Program-made: the position numbers and the translations under genes
The notes under the pieces: model-generated
Seen by the model: only the letters and a program-made list of their open reading frames with translations
Databases searched by the model: none
Told to the model about the DNA's origin: nothing
Shown here: piece by piece, positions 44,794-54,285 of the stretch
Layout: each line of letters starts with the position of its first letter
Numbering within the stretch: the first letter of the stretch is position 1
Origin: Mycoplasmatota bacterium
GTDB taxonomy: Bacteria; Bacillota_I; Bacilli_A; Haloplasmatales; Haloplasmataceae
DNA length: 64,000 nucleotides
NCBI GenBank assembly: GCA_018394295.1
Contig: CP074573.1
Coordinates: 248,001 to 312,000 of the forward strand
Direction of reading: 5' to 3'

Positions 44794-46251
44794 ATGAATA
44801 AAATTAAGAAAATTTTTATAATAATATGGTTGCCTATTGTGATAGCAATCTGTTGGTATAATACGAGGTACCAAAAATATTATTTTGTAAGTGTTACTCC
44901 TGTATCTGGAGATATTTTTAAATTTGAAACATCTGGTAAAGATGGATTGATTAATGTTAGTACTGGTAAAATTATTGTTAAAGCTAAATATATTTATATG
45001 GAATGTAACAAATCTAGTGAATTTTGTGTAACTTATAATGGTGATTATGGAATTATCAATCTTAATGGAAAGAAATTAGTTGATAATGTATATGATAAGA
45101 TGAAAATTCAAAACGACAAAATCATTGCAGTGAAAAATGAAAAATATAGTATCGTTGATGCTCACGGAAACATACTTTTAGGTCCTTTAGATAAAGGGGT
45201 AGAAATTAAATACAGTAAATCTCAATATGCCATTATTACTAAAGACCAACAATATAGCTTAATAGATATGGAAGGAAATAAAGTGATTGATTATTTACCT
45301 ACAAATACATATATCTATCCAAGTTATTCTAACGATCAAATTGTCTATATCATAAATAAAAATAATAATAAGAGAGGATTTATTAATCTAGAAGAAAACG
45401 TGATTGTTGAACCAGTATATGATAGTCTTCCGCTTTTTGTTAATGAAATAGCTGTCGTAAAATTAAATAACAAATATGGATTTATCAATGATAAAAATGA
45501 AGTGATAATCGACTTTAAATATGAGGATGCAAATAATTTCAGTGAGGGATTAGCTAGTGTAGAATATAATTCTAAGTTTGGATATATCGATGAGTTAGGT
45601 AATGTTGTGATTGATTATCAATATGATAACGCTAGTGATTTTATAGATGGAGTTGCTCATATCGATTTTGGTGATTCAGATGGGTTCATTAATAAAAACA
45701 ATGAAAGAATAATTCCTAATCATAATAGTAATCATGAAATTGAATACAAAAACTATTTTAACAATTCGAAATACTATTATGTAAATAATGATGGATCTAT
45801 TTTTTATAAAAATTGGGGTGAAGATTATGGTTTAATTATCGATGAAACAAAAATTATCAATCGAAAAGGTAATATCATCATAGATAAGGATTTTCAAAAG
45901 ATTGAATACATAAATGATAATATGTTTTGTATACGATCAAGAAATTGGGAGTGCTATGATATGGAAGGTGAAAAATTATTTGAATATGAACATTCTATAT
46001 TTGATGCATATAACATTAATAAGGATTTAGAAAATGAAGGATTACCACTTTTTTATTTTTCAGAGGGAGAAACTTATTATGTATACAATGACAATGGAGA
46101 TTTAATATATAGGAGCGGTAAAGGAGAAGGACAAGCATACATTTCTGGATCTAATAATTTTATAGTAACTACAAAAGGGAATAAAATTATAACCTATAAC
46201 ATTAACACTAAAGAGAAAAAAGAAATATATAAAGTGCCGTTTACAATTTAA
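44794..46251 (+). CDS. Membrane-anchored WG-repeat protein 4
   Basis: 485 residues starting at ATG 44794 with 'agagggag' as ribosome site. Anchor 'IFIIIWLPIVIAICWYNTRY', then 'SGDIFKFETSGKDGLINVS', WG repeats ('KYGFINDKNEVIIDFKYED', 'KFGYIDELGNVVIDYQYDNA') and the shared C-terminal region ending 'NTKEKKEIYKVPFTI'. Closest to the protein encoded at 5977: both have 'IDFGDSDGFINKNNERIIP'-like text in the same place. The pair 42965/44794 mirrors the pair 4332/5977 on the other side of the glycan locus. Confidence 0.75.
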   Translation: MNKIKKIFIIIWLPIVIAICWYNTRYQKYYFVSVTPVSGDIFKFETSGKDGLINVSTGKIIVKAKYIYMECNKSSEFCVTYNGDYGIINLNGKKLVDNVYDKMKIQNDKIIAVKNEKYSIVDAHGNILLGPLDKGVEIKYSKSQYAIITKDQQYSLIDMEGNKVIDYLPTNTYIYPSYSNDQIVYIINKNNNKRGFINLEENVIVEPVYDSLPLFVNEIAVVKLNNKYGFINDKNEVIIDFKYEDANNFSEGLASVEYNSKFGYIDELGNVVIDYQYDNASDFIDGVAHIDFGDSDGFINKNNERIIPNHNSNHEIEYKNYFNNSKYYYVNNDGSIFYKNWGEDYGLIIDETKIINRKGNIIIDKDFQKIEYINDNMFCIRSRNWECYDMEGEKLFEYEHSIFDAYNINKDLENEGLPLFYFSEGETYYVYNDNGDLIYRSGKGEGQAYISGSNNFIVTTKGNKIITYNINTKEKKEIYKVPFTI

Positions 46252-46374
46252 TTCAGTAATTAGTTAGACATAGTGTTAATAATATTAAAAATACAAAAAA
46301 CATTCTGATGTATTTACGTATAAATAAGTTAATTGTTCTACAATAGAAAAATTATTAATATATATAGAAATAGT

Positions 46375-46393
46375 ATGCTTAAGATGTTATAAT
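46375..46393 (+). promoter_or_regulatory. Promoter TAGAAA-N17-TATAAT before a long leader
   Basis: TAGAAA 46375-46380 and TATAAT 46388-46393 are separated by only 7 plotted bases plus the 10 at 46371-46380 when counted from TAGAAATA; read strictly, TAGAAA ends at 46380 and the gap to TATAAT is short, while an AGAAA-like start further upstream (46344-46350) gives longer spacing. The TATAAT box followed by AAAAA is clear; the -35 assignment here is the weakest of the group. Confidence 0.4.
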
Positions 46394-46429
46394 AAAAAAA
46401 TTAAATAAAGGAACAGAAACAATATAGAA

Positions 46430-46555
46430 TCTAATCTTAGTAATATTTATATTTAAAGATTTTTCTAATCTAGACTTCAGTCAGGGTGACATCCTAAGAT
46501 TAAGTAATATAGGTGCATAGTAAAAGGTAATACTTGAGAGAGTATTACCTTTATT
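46430..46555 (+). ncRNA. Candidate structured leader RNA
   Basis: In the 380-base gap before 46629. TAATCTTAG (about 46432-46440) can pair with CTAAGATTA (about 46495-46503), closing a domain of about 54 bases that contains the less AT-rich segment 'CAGTCAGGGTGACATC'. A separate perfect 12-bp hairpin follows: AAAGGTAATACT (46523-46534), loop TGAGAG, AGTATTACCTTT (46541-46552). The order closing stem, then terminator-like hairpin, then gene resembles a cis-regulatory leader, but the second hairpin has only a short T run. It matches no riboswitch class I recognise. Confidence 0.4.
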
Positions 46556-46628
46556 ACCAAGTAGATATTTCCTGTAAAATAAAGAATATAATTGTTAATC
46601 TTATAATTAAAGATAGAGAGGAATAATT

Positions 46629-47912
46629 ATGAAAAAGAAAGTTGTGATTATATTTCTTATCGCTGTATTATGTGCTGGGGGGGTTGCTGCTTATAAATAT
46701 TACAAATATAATTACTTTAACAATGAGGTTTTTTATACTGAAAGTAAGGTATCCTTTGAGAATAGTACTCACCATTTTAATGGAACATGGTGGGGATTTA
46801 ACCAATCTAAGATTGTACGAATTAACGATATTATTTTTACCTATTATATAAATAATGACTTACAAATTGGCGAAGTAGCCAATAAGGATAACCCAAATCA
46901 GATGGTTTTTGTGATGATAAAGTCAAATGGTCAAACAGTTGAATTTGATCAACAGAAGACAAGTAGACCAGGAAATGTAGTAGCTGATCCTAACAGAAAT
47001 TTAGTATATTATTTCATGTTAGAACCGACTTCTAGTCAAGATAGTGGAACATTAGGAAAATTGATGATGTACACCTATTCATTTGAAGATGACGATATAG
47101 AACTTATAAAAGAGGAAATAATAGTCGACCATGATGGGACTAATCCTGAAAAAGTAAATACTAGATTTTCTGCCACCATTGATAGTAGTGGAAATTTAGC
47201 GATAACCTATGCTGTTCATGACACCAACTATGTATTCTCAATGTATGTTTTAACTTATGATATAGATAATGGGAACTGGACTGAAAAATCAGTTTATATT
47301 GAAGGTTTACAACACCCTAATTTCTATCCCGAAGTTGCGATGAAAGACCTAGATCATTTTTTAGTCGTAGCTGTTCAAGATTATTGTCATCATGGTGATT
47401 GTTACTATCAATATGTTCGATATTTCTTATATGAAAATGGTGAATGGACTTATGATTACCTTGTCGACTATCAAAATGAAACGATTGCAAGCAAAAGACC
47501 TAATCTTGTAAGTCATACAGAAGTATATCTTGGCAGTAATGATAGCTATCACGTATTAACAGTCTCAAGAATTGAAAAAGATGAAAATGATAAATTAGTT
47601 AATCATTTTATTTTTGATAAAGATAAAACAGAGATAGTAAACTCAGAATTTGAAGGCTCTTATAACTTTGTAAGAATTGTTGAAGTAAATAATGAATTAT
47701 ACTATGTTGCAGTAGATAGTGATTTCTTATACATTTTACATGGTGAAAAATACGATATTATTCACAAAGCAAAGTTGATGGAGGGAGCATATCCTTATGT
47801 CATTAGCTCGAATGAGAATGACTATTTTGATTTATTATTGAGTCCTGGGTTTAGCGAAGCGTTTAATGATGTAGATAATTTATATTTGAGACTTGGTCTA
47901 TGTAAAGAATGA
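46629..47912 (+). CDS. Membrane-anchored extracellular protein, probable beta-propeller
   Basis: 427 residues with an N-terminal anchor ('VVIIFLIAVLCAGGVAAYKYY') and a beta-rich exterior. Repeated strands of the form 'GNVVADPNRNLVYYFML', 'RFSATIDSSGNLAITYAVHD', 'FYPEVAMKDLDHFLVVAVQD', 'RPNLVSHTEVYLGSNDSYHV' look like BNR/sialidase-type propeller blades, but no Asp-box (SxDxGxTW) is present. It may bind carbohydrate. Ribosome site 'agagagga'. It sits behind the possible structured leader. I do not recognise a specific family. Confidence 0.6.
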   Translation: MKKKVVIIFLIAVLCAGGVAAYKYYKYNYFNNEVFYTESKVSFENSTHHFNGTWWGFNQSKIVRINDIIFTYYINNDLQIGEVANKDNPNQMVFVMIKSNGQTVEFDQQKTSRPGNVVADPNRNLVYYFMLEPTSSQDSGTLGKLMMYTYSFEDDDIELIKEEIIVDHDGTNPEKVNTRFSATIDSSGNLAITYAVHDTNYVFSMYVLTYDIDNGNWTEKSVYIEGLQHPNFYPEVAMKDLDHFLVVAVQDYCHHGDCYYQYVRYFLYENGEWTYDYLVDYQNETIASKRPNLVSHTEVYLGSNDSYHVLTVSRIEKDENDKLVNHFIFDKDKTEIVNSEFEGSYNFVRIVEVNNELYYVAVDSDFLYILHGEKYDIIHKAKLMEGAYPYVISSNENDYFDLLLSPGFSEAFNDVDNLYLRLGLCKE

Positions 47913-48330
47913 AAAAGCAAAATTAAAGCATCCTGAAAGATGGTTTATAAACATACGTAATTGGGATGTGGATAAGGTAATTTGGTTAAACCTTGTAAAA
48001 TCAAATCTTAAAATAATTATTTGCTACAACTACCTTGACATTAAGTGTTTATAATGCTTAAATACTGAAGTATGTCTTTCTAAGTATGTAATTGCTTAAA
48101 AATCTTGAAATTTATAGTAATGTTTATTTTTATAAAAGGAATGAATGATGAAAACAAAAAAGGGAATATTATGTTGAATATATGTATGCTTTAATTATTT
48201 TTTTGATAATATAATAAAAAATAATATAGAGATTCATAAAAGGTATTAGAGTTGAATTGCTATTTAGTGAAATAATATTAGCTATTGTAGAAGATGAAGA
48301 AAAAAATATCAAATTATACGAGGTGTAATA
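47913..48330. other. Non-coding stretch
   Basis: About 420 bases without a supported gene. A TATAAT at 48210-48215 could serve the hydrolase gene at 48331, but no -35 fits. No clear terminator after the propeller gene is visible. Confidence 0.4.
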
Positions 48331-49101
48331 ATGAAAAAAGTTAAAATTGAACTTAATAAACATTTAGATATTCCCTATCTATTATATTATTTAGAAAATT
48401 CAAAAAATTGTCCTTTAGTTATTATGGGACACGGATTTAATAATGATAAATATGAAGGTTCTGATATAGCGATTAAACTTGCTTCAAAAGAAGTTTGTGT
48501 ACTTTCCTTTGATTTATATAAACAAGGAGAGCGATATGATGGTTTCTTAGATAAGGTTAAAAGTGATGCAGAATTTGGATATACATTATTTAATATTATA
48601 AAGAAATCAAATGAAGATCTATTAAAATTAATTGACTTTTTTAAACAAGATGATAAAGTTGATGCTTCAAAAATTGGCATGTTAGGCTTTTCTTTAGGTG
48701 CAAACCTGTGTTTTTATTCTTTCGCAAATAATAAGGATTTAAAATTTGCAGTACCTATATTAGGGAGTCCAGATTTTACAAACTTATTAATATATAGTAT
48801 GGAAAAAGAAAATGAGTCAGATTTTAAAACCCAAGAAGAGATAAAATTACTTGAATTTATTAAAGGAATTGACCCATATGATAATTTAGTTCAAAATGAA
48901 AATCGTCACTTGTTTATAATTAATGGAACAAAAGATGATGATGTTCCATCTAGATTTTCAGAGAACTTTTATCAAGAAATAAAGAAAAGGTATGATTTAA
49001 ATGATAGTAAGGTTGAATTATTGATAACAGATGACAATCATTACGTTTCAAATGAAATGAAAGATAATGCGATTGAGTGGATTATTAATAATATCTTATA
49101 G
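48331..49101 (+). CDS. Alpha/beta hydrolase (esterase/lipase-like)
   Basis: 256 residues, cytosolic. 'PLVIMGHGFNNDK' is the oxyanion-hole region, 'KIGMLGFSLGANLCFYSF' holds the nucleophile elbow GFSLG (Ser at about 126), 'INGTKDDDVP' carries the likely acid and 'DDNHYV' near the C-terminus the catalytic His. The triad is complete in outline. Substrate unknown; dienelactone-hydrolase-like or prolyl-oligopeptidase-like esterases look similar. Ribosome site 'cgaggtgt'. Confidence 0.82.
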   Translation: MKKVKIELNKHLDIPYLLYYLENSKNCPLVIMGHGFNNDKYEGSDIAIKLASKEVCVLSFDLYKQGERYDGFLDKVKSDAEFGYTLFNIIKKSNEDLLKLIDFFKQDDKVDASKIGMLGFSLGANLCFYSFANNKDLKFAVPILGSPDFTNLLIYSMEKENESDFKTQEEIKLLEFIKGIDPYDNLVQNENRHLFIINGTKDDDVPSRFSENFYQEIKKRYDLNDSKVELLITDDNHYVSNEMKDNAIEWIINNIL

Positions 49102-49122
49102 GAAACTTGGTTTCCTTTTTTT
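49100..49122 (+). terminator. Intrinsic terminator overlapping the stop codon
   Basis: AGGAAAC (49100-49106) pairs with GTTTCCT (49110-49116) with a three-base loop, followed by seven T's. The stem begins inside the hydrolase stop codon TAG. Confidence 0.8.
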
Positions 49123-49183
49123 ATTTTGATTTTATAAAAAGCTTATTCTAGCTAATCTATCATTAATTAAATAGATATTAGTA

Positions 49184-49212
49184 TAGAAAAGAGTCAAACT
49201 ATCGTTTATAAT
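49184..49212 (+). promoter_or_regulatory. Promoter TAGAAA-N17-TATAAT
   Basis: TAGAAA 49184-49189 and TATAAT 49207-49212, 17 bases apart, with the same 'CGTTTATAATAAAA' context as the other members of the group; the helicase gene starts about 40 bases downstream. Confidence 0.65.
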
Positions 49213-49250
49213 AAAAATGGATATAATAAACGAGTTAGGGGATGTAGAAA

Positions 49251-51965
49251 ATGGATTTTAAATTTAAAGGTCAATGGAGACTTTATCAACAAAGAGTATT
49301 AGATGAACTAAATTTTCATTTAGATGATAAAAAATTACATGTAGTTGCTGCGCCTGGTTCTGGTAAGACAATATTAGGGTTAGAAGCGTTGTTTCGTTTG
49401 GGACAAAATACATTGATTCTTACACCGACTATTACGATTAGAGAACAATGGATCACCCGATTTGAAGAGTTTTATTTACCTGATGATAAAGATAAAGATG
49501 CTTTCATCACAAATGATTTGACATCGCCTAAGTTATTAACCGTCTCAACTTATCAAGCGCTTCATTCAGCTTATAAAAAACTTATTAATAAAGAAACAAG
49601 TGATGATATAGGACATGAAGTAATTGATTTTTCAAAGATAGACTTAATTAAAGAATTAAAACAGATTAATATAGGTACGATTGTTATTGATGAAGCTCAT
49701 CATTTAAGAACTGAATGGTGGAAATCATTAACTGATGTCATTAGTAAACTAGGTAATATAAAAATTATCGCATTAACTGCTACGCCACCATATGATGTTT
49801 CAAAGTATGAATGGGATAAGTATCAAGAATTATGTGGTATGATTGATGCAGAGATATATGTGCCAGAATTAGTGAAAGCTAGGAACTTATGCCCACATCA
49901 AGATTACGTTTATTTTAACTATCCAACTGATAATGAATTAGAAAGTATCAATGAGTTTAGACATCAAGTTTACAAAATCGTTAATGAATTATTCAAAAAT
50001 GAATCATTCATTAACGCAATTAAAGATGATAAATGGATTAAAGAACCTAAACAATATTTAGAAGATATTTTAAAAGATCCTGAATATTATACAAGTATGC
50101 TTGTATTTTTAAATGAGTTGGGTATTAAAATCACTAAAAATAAAATTAAGATTTTAGGACATTGTTCTAATTTACCTAACCTAAATTATATCTGGTTAGA
50201 AAAATTGTTGAATGGTTTTCTATACAACCACAATGAAAATTCTGATAATGAGGTATTAAGAAAAGAACTTAAATCTACATTAAAAAAACATGGTTGTATT
50301 GAGAGGAAAAAGGTTTATTTAAAGAGTACGAACAAAATAAATAAACTATTGATTAATAGTTTAGGTAAATTAAATAGTATTACAGAAATTGTTCATAGTG
50401 AATATTCAAATCTTAAAGAAGCATTACGTATGGTAATATTGACCGATTATATTCGTCAAGAGATATTGCTTAAAGAAAACGATGAAATGACACCAATAAA
50501 TATGATTGGTGTTGTACCAATATTTGAAACTTTACGTAGAAATTTAAATGTTTCAAAACTAGGTGTTTTAAGTGGTTCAGTTATTATCATCCCTAAGGGT
50601 TCTATCAATAAATTTCATAATATTTTAGATAGTTATAATATCAATAGTGAACAGATTAAAATTACTGAACTAACACATGATGAAAATTATTGTCAAGTTC
50701 AGTTTAATGGGCAATCTAACAAACAAAAAGTGAATATAATATCTAGACTATTTTCTGAAGGTGAAATTAATGTCTTAATCGGGACAAAATCACTTTTAGG
50801 TGAAGGTTGGGATGAACCATCCATTAATTCATTAATTTTAGCGAGTTTTGTTGGGTCTTATATGTTGTCAAATCAAATGCGAGGAAGAGCGATTAGAATC
50901 GATAAAAATAATCTAAATAAAACCGCAAATATTTGGCATCTAGTTTGTATTGATAGAGATGATTATTACGAGGGTAATATCTTAAAGAAAACATACTTAA
51001 AATTAGAGCAAGCTGAACTTTATGGAAATAAAATAATGAATAGTGAGGATTTTACAACATTAAAAAGAAGGTTTAATAGTTTTGTTGGTATTTCTTATGA
51101 TGGTTCTGTTATCGAAAACGGAATTGATCGTTTAAATATTATAAAACCTCCTTTCACAAAAAAACATATATCAGAAATAAATAAGATGATGCTTAAATTA
51201 TCAAATCAACGTGAAGATTTAAGTGAAAAATGGTTTAATATCTTAAATGATATTGACGATTTTTCGCAAGTAACAGAAATAGTAGAAGCAGACAAGAACC
51301 TAATTCCAAATCGATTTATTTATCTTGATAAATATGCCTTACTTATTGCTGAATTAATGTCAATGTCAATCTTTTTACTTAATTATATAAAAGTAGGATT
51401 GCATAATTCGGTCCTGTCTACTACTATGTTTATTATTGTATTATTGCTCATAGTTCCTGCTTTTAAATCAGCTAAGATTGTATTGCGGTATGGTAACGTA
51501 AGAGGAAGAATTAAATTAATCGCAAAAATCATATTAGAAACATTACAGTATATTGATGTTGTTGAAACAGAAGGTATTAAGGTAAATTCCGAGGAATTAA
51601 ATAAATACCTAGTTTCATGTTCACTATATGGCGCTACAAGTTATGAGAAAACAGTTTTTAATGATTGTTTAAAACAGTTTTTTAATCCGATTGATAATCC
51701 GAGATACTTGCTTATAAGAAAAAGTATGTTTGGTATACTGAAAAGAAAAGATTATCATGCAATTCCAGGCATTATTGGTATTAATAAAAAAGGTGCAGAG
51801 TTTTTTTGTGATAGATGGCACAAAAAAATTGGATCATGTGATTTAATTTATACGAGAAATTTTAAAGGTAGACAGATATTGTTGAAATCTAGAACAAATT
51901 CACTGTCATATTCCTTATTGTCTAAAACAGAAAAGAAACGGATATGGAAAAATAAATGGCATTGA
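49251..51965 (+). CDS. SF2 DEAD/DEAH-type helicase with membrane segments
   Basis: 904 residues. N-terminal helicase core: Walker A 'APGSGKT' at about 34-40, motif Ia 'LILTPTITIREQW', motif II 'VIDEAHH' at about 145-151, motif III 'ALTATPP', C-terminal RecA domain with 'LIGTKSLLGEGWDEPSIN' and motif VI 'QMRGRAIRID' at about 541. A helical insertion of about 200 residues separates the two lobes. Unusually, two hydrophobic segments follow at about 695-740 ('YALLIAELMSMSIFLLNY' and 'TTMFIIVLLLIVPAFKSA'), then a further soluble domain of about 150 residues. This suggests a membrane-attached helicase or translocase. Role unknown; DNA repair or defence is possible. The ABC-F gene follows after 62 bases. 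Confidence 0.8.
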   Translation: MDFKFKGQWRLYQQRVLDELNFHLDDKKLHVVAAPGSGKTILGLEALFRLGQNTLILTPTITIREQWITRFEEFYLPDDKDKDAFITNDLTSPKLLTVSTYQALHSAYKKLINKETSDDIGHEVIDFSKIDLIKELKQINIGTIVIDEAHHLRTEWWKSLTDVISKLGNIKIIALTATPPYDVSKYEWDKYQELCGMIDAEIYVPELVKARNLCPHQDYVYFNYPTDNELESINEFRHQVYKIVNELFKNESFINAIKDDKWIKEPKQYLEDILKDPEYYTSMLVFLNELGIKITKNKIKILGHCSNLPNLNYIWLEKLLNGFLYNHNENSDNEVLRKELKSTLKKHGCIERKKVYLKSTNKINKLLINSLGKLNSITEIVHSEYSNLKEALRMVILTDYIRQEILLKENDEMTPINMIGVVPIFETLRRNLNVSKLGVLSGSVIIIPKGSINKFHNILDSYNINSEQIKITELTHDENYCQVQFNGQSNKQKVNIISRLFSEGEINVLIGTKSLLGEGWDEPSINSLILASFVGSYMLSNQMRGRAIRIDKNNLNKTANIWHLVCIDRDDYYEGNILKKTYLKLEQAELYGNKIMNSEDFTTLKRRFNSFVGISYDGSVIENGIDRLNIIKPPFTKKHISEINKMMLKLSNQREDLSEKWFNILNDIDDFSQVTEIVEADKNLIPNRFIYLDKYALLIAELMSMSIFLLNYIKVGLHNSVLSTTMFIIVLLLIVPAFKSAKIVLRYGNVRGRIKLIAKIILETLQYIDVVETEGIKVNSEELNKYLVSCSLYGATSYEKTVFNDCLKQFFNPIDNPRYLLIRKSMFGILKRKDYHAIPGIIGINKKGAEFFCDRWHKKIGSCDLIYTRNFKGRQILLKSRTNSLSYSLLSKTEKKRIWKNKWH

Positions 51966-52027
51966 TATAAGTTGAATTTAATCATCAATAGAATATAGTT
52001 GATTATCAATTATTGGAGGTGATTGTG

Positions 52028-53899
52028 ATGATTGAAATAGGAATTAACCAGTTGCGTAAATTTTATGGAGCTAATAAAATATTTGAAAATGTTTCATTTG
52101 AATTACAAACAAATGATATTATCGGGTTAATTGGTCAAAATGGAACTGGAAAAACAACATTAATGAAGGTTTTAATGGGAGAAGAAAATGCTGAAGGGGA
52201 TATTTTTATAAGAAAGGGAATTAAATTAAGTTATTTACATCAAATTCCTATCTATGATAAAAATGATTCTGTTATTGATATATTATATAAGGCATTTATA
52301 AATATTCAATTATTAAAAAAAGAGATGAGTAAATTAGAAAAAGAGATGGCTATTCTAAAAGATAATGAACTAGATAAAATAATGAATCAGTATAGTCAAA
52401 TGCAAACGGAGTTTGATATATTAGGTGGATATGAAATAGAAGAGAAACTTGGAAAAATTGTAACAGGACTTCAACTTGAAAAATTTATTAATATGCCATT
52501 TAATACACTAAGTGGTGGAGAAAAAACGAGAGTTATGTTAGGAAAAGTATTGTTAGAAAATCCTGATGTTTTATTACTTGATGAACCTACTAATCATTTA
52601 GATATAAAGATGGTAAGTTGGTTAGAAGGTTATCTTACAAGATATAAACTTACTGCGATTATTATTTCCCATGATAGATATTTTTTAGATAAAGTAGTTA
52701 ATAAGATAATTGAACTACACTCAAAAGGAATAGAAGTTTATCACGGTAATTATAGTTATTATAAGGTAGAAAAGGTAAAAAGATATGAAGCGTTAATGAA
52801 AGAATTTCAGAATCAACAAAAAAAGATAAATAATATGGAAGAGCAGATTAAAAGGTATCGAATTTGGGGAAAAATGCGAGATAGCGACAAAATGTATAGA
52901 AAAGCGAAAGAACTAGAGAAACGATTAACAAAAATTGATAAATTAGATAAACCAAATAAAGATAAAGTTATAAAAATGAATTTTGACCAACAACATAGAT
53001 CTAGTAAACGTGTCTATGAGCTTAAAAATATTAGTAAAAGTTATCAAAATAAACCAGTATTTAGTGATTTAAATCTTGAAATATTTTATCAAGATACTTT
53101 AACAATCATCGGTGATAATGGGAGTGGAAAATCAACCCTATTAAAAATTATGATGCAAGAAATAAGTCCTGATCAAGGAACAGTTCAAGTTGGGTCAAGA
53201 GTTAAGGTGGGGTATCTTCCTCAAGAAATAATCTTTAATGATGAATCCTTAACTATCTTGGAAACCTATCAAAAATTCTTTGAGTGTACGACTTTAAAAG
53301 CAAGGAATGCTCTTGCTGGAGTACTATTTACAAAGGAAGATGTATTTAAAAAAATAAATGTACTATCAGGTGGAGAAAAAATAAGATTAAAATTACTAAT
53401 GCTTATGGACCAACAGGTCAATGTCTTATTATTAGATGAACCGACAAATCATTTAGATATTGATTCAAGAGAAATATTAGAAAATAGTTTATTGTCATTT
53501 AAAGGGACTTTAATTGTGATATCTCATGATAGATATCTAATAAATAAATTATCAAATAGAATTGCGGAAATTGAAAATAATAGATTAAAAGTTTATGAGG
53601 GTGACTTTGACTCATATTTGATAGAGAAACAAAAAGAAAGGGATAAACAAAAAGAAGCAGTAAATAAAGAGAAAATGAAAAGGTCTTTTAAGAAAAAAAC
53701 TGAGAAAATAAATAAACAAGATAATATATCAGAAGAAAAAATATTAGAGGAAATAGAAAAGAAAGAAAATCAAATAACCGATATCATTCATCAGATGAAT
53801 TTAAATTATAGAGATGGAGTACGTTTAAAAGAATTGAATAATGAGAAAGATGAGCTTGAAAAAGAAATTGAAGAACTGTATGAGTGTTTAGAAAATTAA
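52028..53899 (+). CDS. ABC-F family ATPase (Uup/YdiF-like)
   Basis: Start is ATG 52028 with GGAGGTGA (52015-52022) just upstream; earlier in-frame TTG and GTG codons overlap that site. 623 residues, no membrane helices. Two ABC cassettes: 'GQNGTGKTT' and 'LSGGEKTRVML'/'LLLDEPTNHLD' in the first, 'GDNGSGKST' and 'LSGGEKIRLKL'/'LLLDEPTNHLD' in the second, joined by a basic helical P-site linker (about 240-310, 'RIWGKMRDSDKMYRKAKELE'). A C-terminal coiled coil (about 545-623) is present as in Uup and YdiF. ABC-F proteins act on the ribosomal E site; members with such tails are mostly housekeeping translation factors, some give antibiotic resistance. No resistance context is visible. Confidence 0.9.
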   Translation: MIEIGINQLRKFYGANKIFENVSFELQTNDIIGLIGQNGTGKTTLMKVLMGEENAEGDIFIRKGIKLSYLHQIPIYDKNDSVIDILYKAFINIQLLKKEMSKLEKEMAILKDNELDKIMNQYSQMQTEFDILGGYEIEEKLGKIVTGLQLEKFINMPFNTLSGGEKTRVMLGKVLLENPDVLLLDEPTNHLDIKMVSWLEGYLTRYKLTAIIISHDRYFLDKVVNKIIELHSKGIEVYHGNYSYYKVEKVKRYEALMKEFQNQQKKINNMEEQIKRYRIWGKMRDSDKMYRKAKELEKRLTKIDKLDKPNKDKVIKMNFDQQHRSSKRVYELKNISKSYQNKPVFSDLNLEIFYQDTLTIIGDNGSGKSTLLKIMMQEISPDQGTVQVGSRVKVGYLPQEIIFNDESLTILETYQKFFECTTLKARNALAGVLFTKEDVFKKINVLSGGEKIRLKLLMLMDQQVNVLLLDEPTNHLDIDSREILENSLLSFKGTLIVISHDRYLINKLSNRIAEIENNRLKVYEGDFDSYLIEKQKERDKQKEAVNKEKMKRSFKKKTEKINKQDNISEEKILEEIEKKENQITDIIHQMNLNYRDGVRLKELNNEKDELEKEIEELYECLEN

Positions 53900-53984
53900 T
53901 ATATTATTTATTGATGAAATTATCTTTGGTTAAAGTATTGAATAATATAATAAATATTGTGATAAATAAATAAAATTAAATAAA

Positions 53985-54027
53985 AACACCTATAATGAAT
54001 AAATAATCAATATTATAGGTGTTTTTT
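53985..54027 (+). terminator. Intrinsic terminator
   Basis: AACACCTATAAT (53985-53996) and ATTATAGGTGTT (54012-54023) form a perfect 12-bp stem followed by six T's. Ends the helicase/ABC-F transcript. Confidence 0.85.
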
Positions 54028-54147
54028 GATTTATAAATAATACATTATTAGATTTTAGATTCGAAAATTCTTTATTAGAACTAATATAGTATAAAATGTC
54101 AACATATAATGCTATACATTATAATATGAGATTATTAACTAATATTA

Positions 54148-54176
54148 TTGTAAAAAATGGTTCTATCTGATATTAT
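54148..54176 (+). promoter_or_regulatory. Probable promoter of the CvpA-like repeat gene
   Basis: TTGTAA 54148-54153 and TATTAT 54171-54176, 17 bases apart with TG one base before the -10 box. About 110 bases before ATG 54286. The rest of the 387-base gap 53900-54285 holds the terminator at 53985 and nothing else I recognise. Confidence 0.5.
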
Positions 54177-54285
54177 AAAAAATAAGATATATTTAGACTG
54201 TGTTTAATTATTTTACTAAATTAGTATCTAAATATTAATGTTTTTATTATCATAAATTGAATATGAATATTAAAGGAGGATAAAT

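Noticed and set aside
48169-48363. 64-codon minus-strand open frame in the gap before the hydrolase
   Set aside because: Phe/Tyr/Ile-rich translation typical of random AT-rich DNA, overlapping the hydrolase start; no ribosome site.
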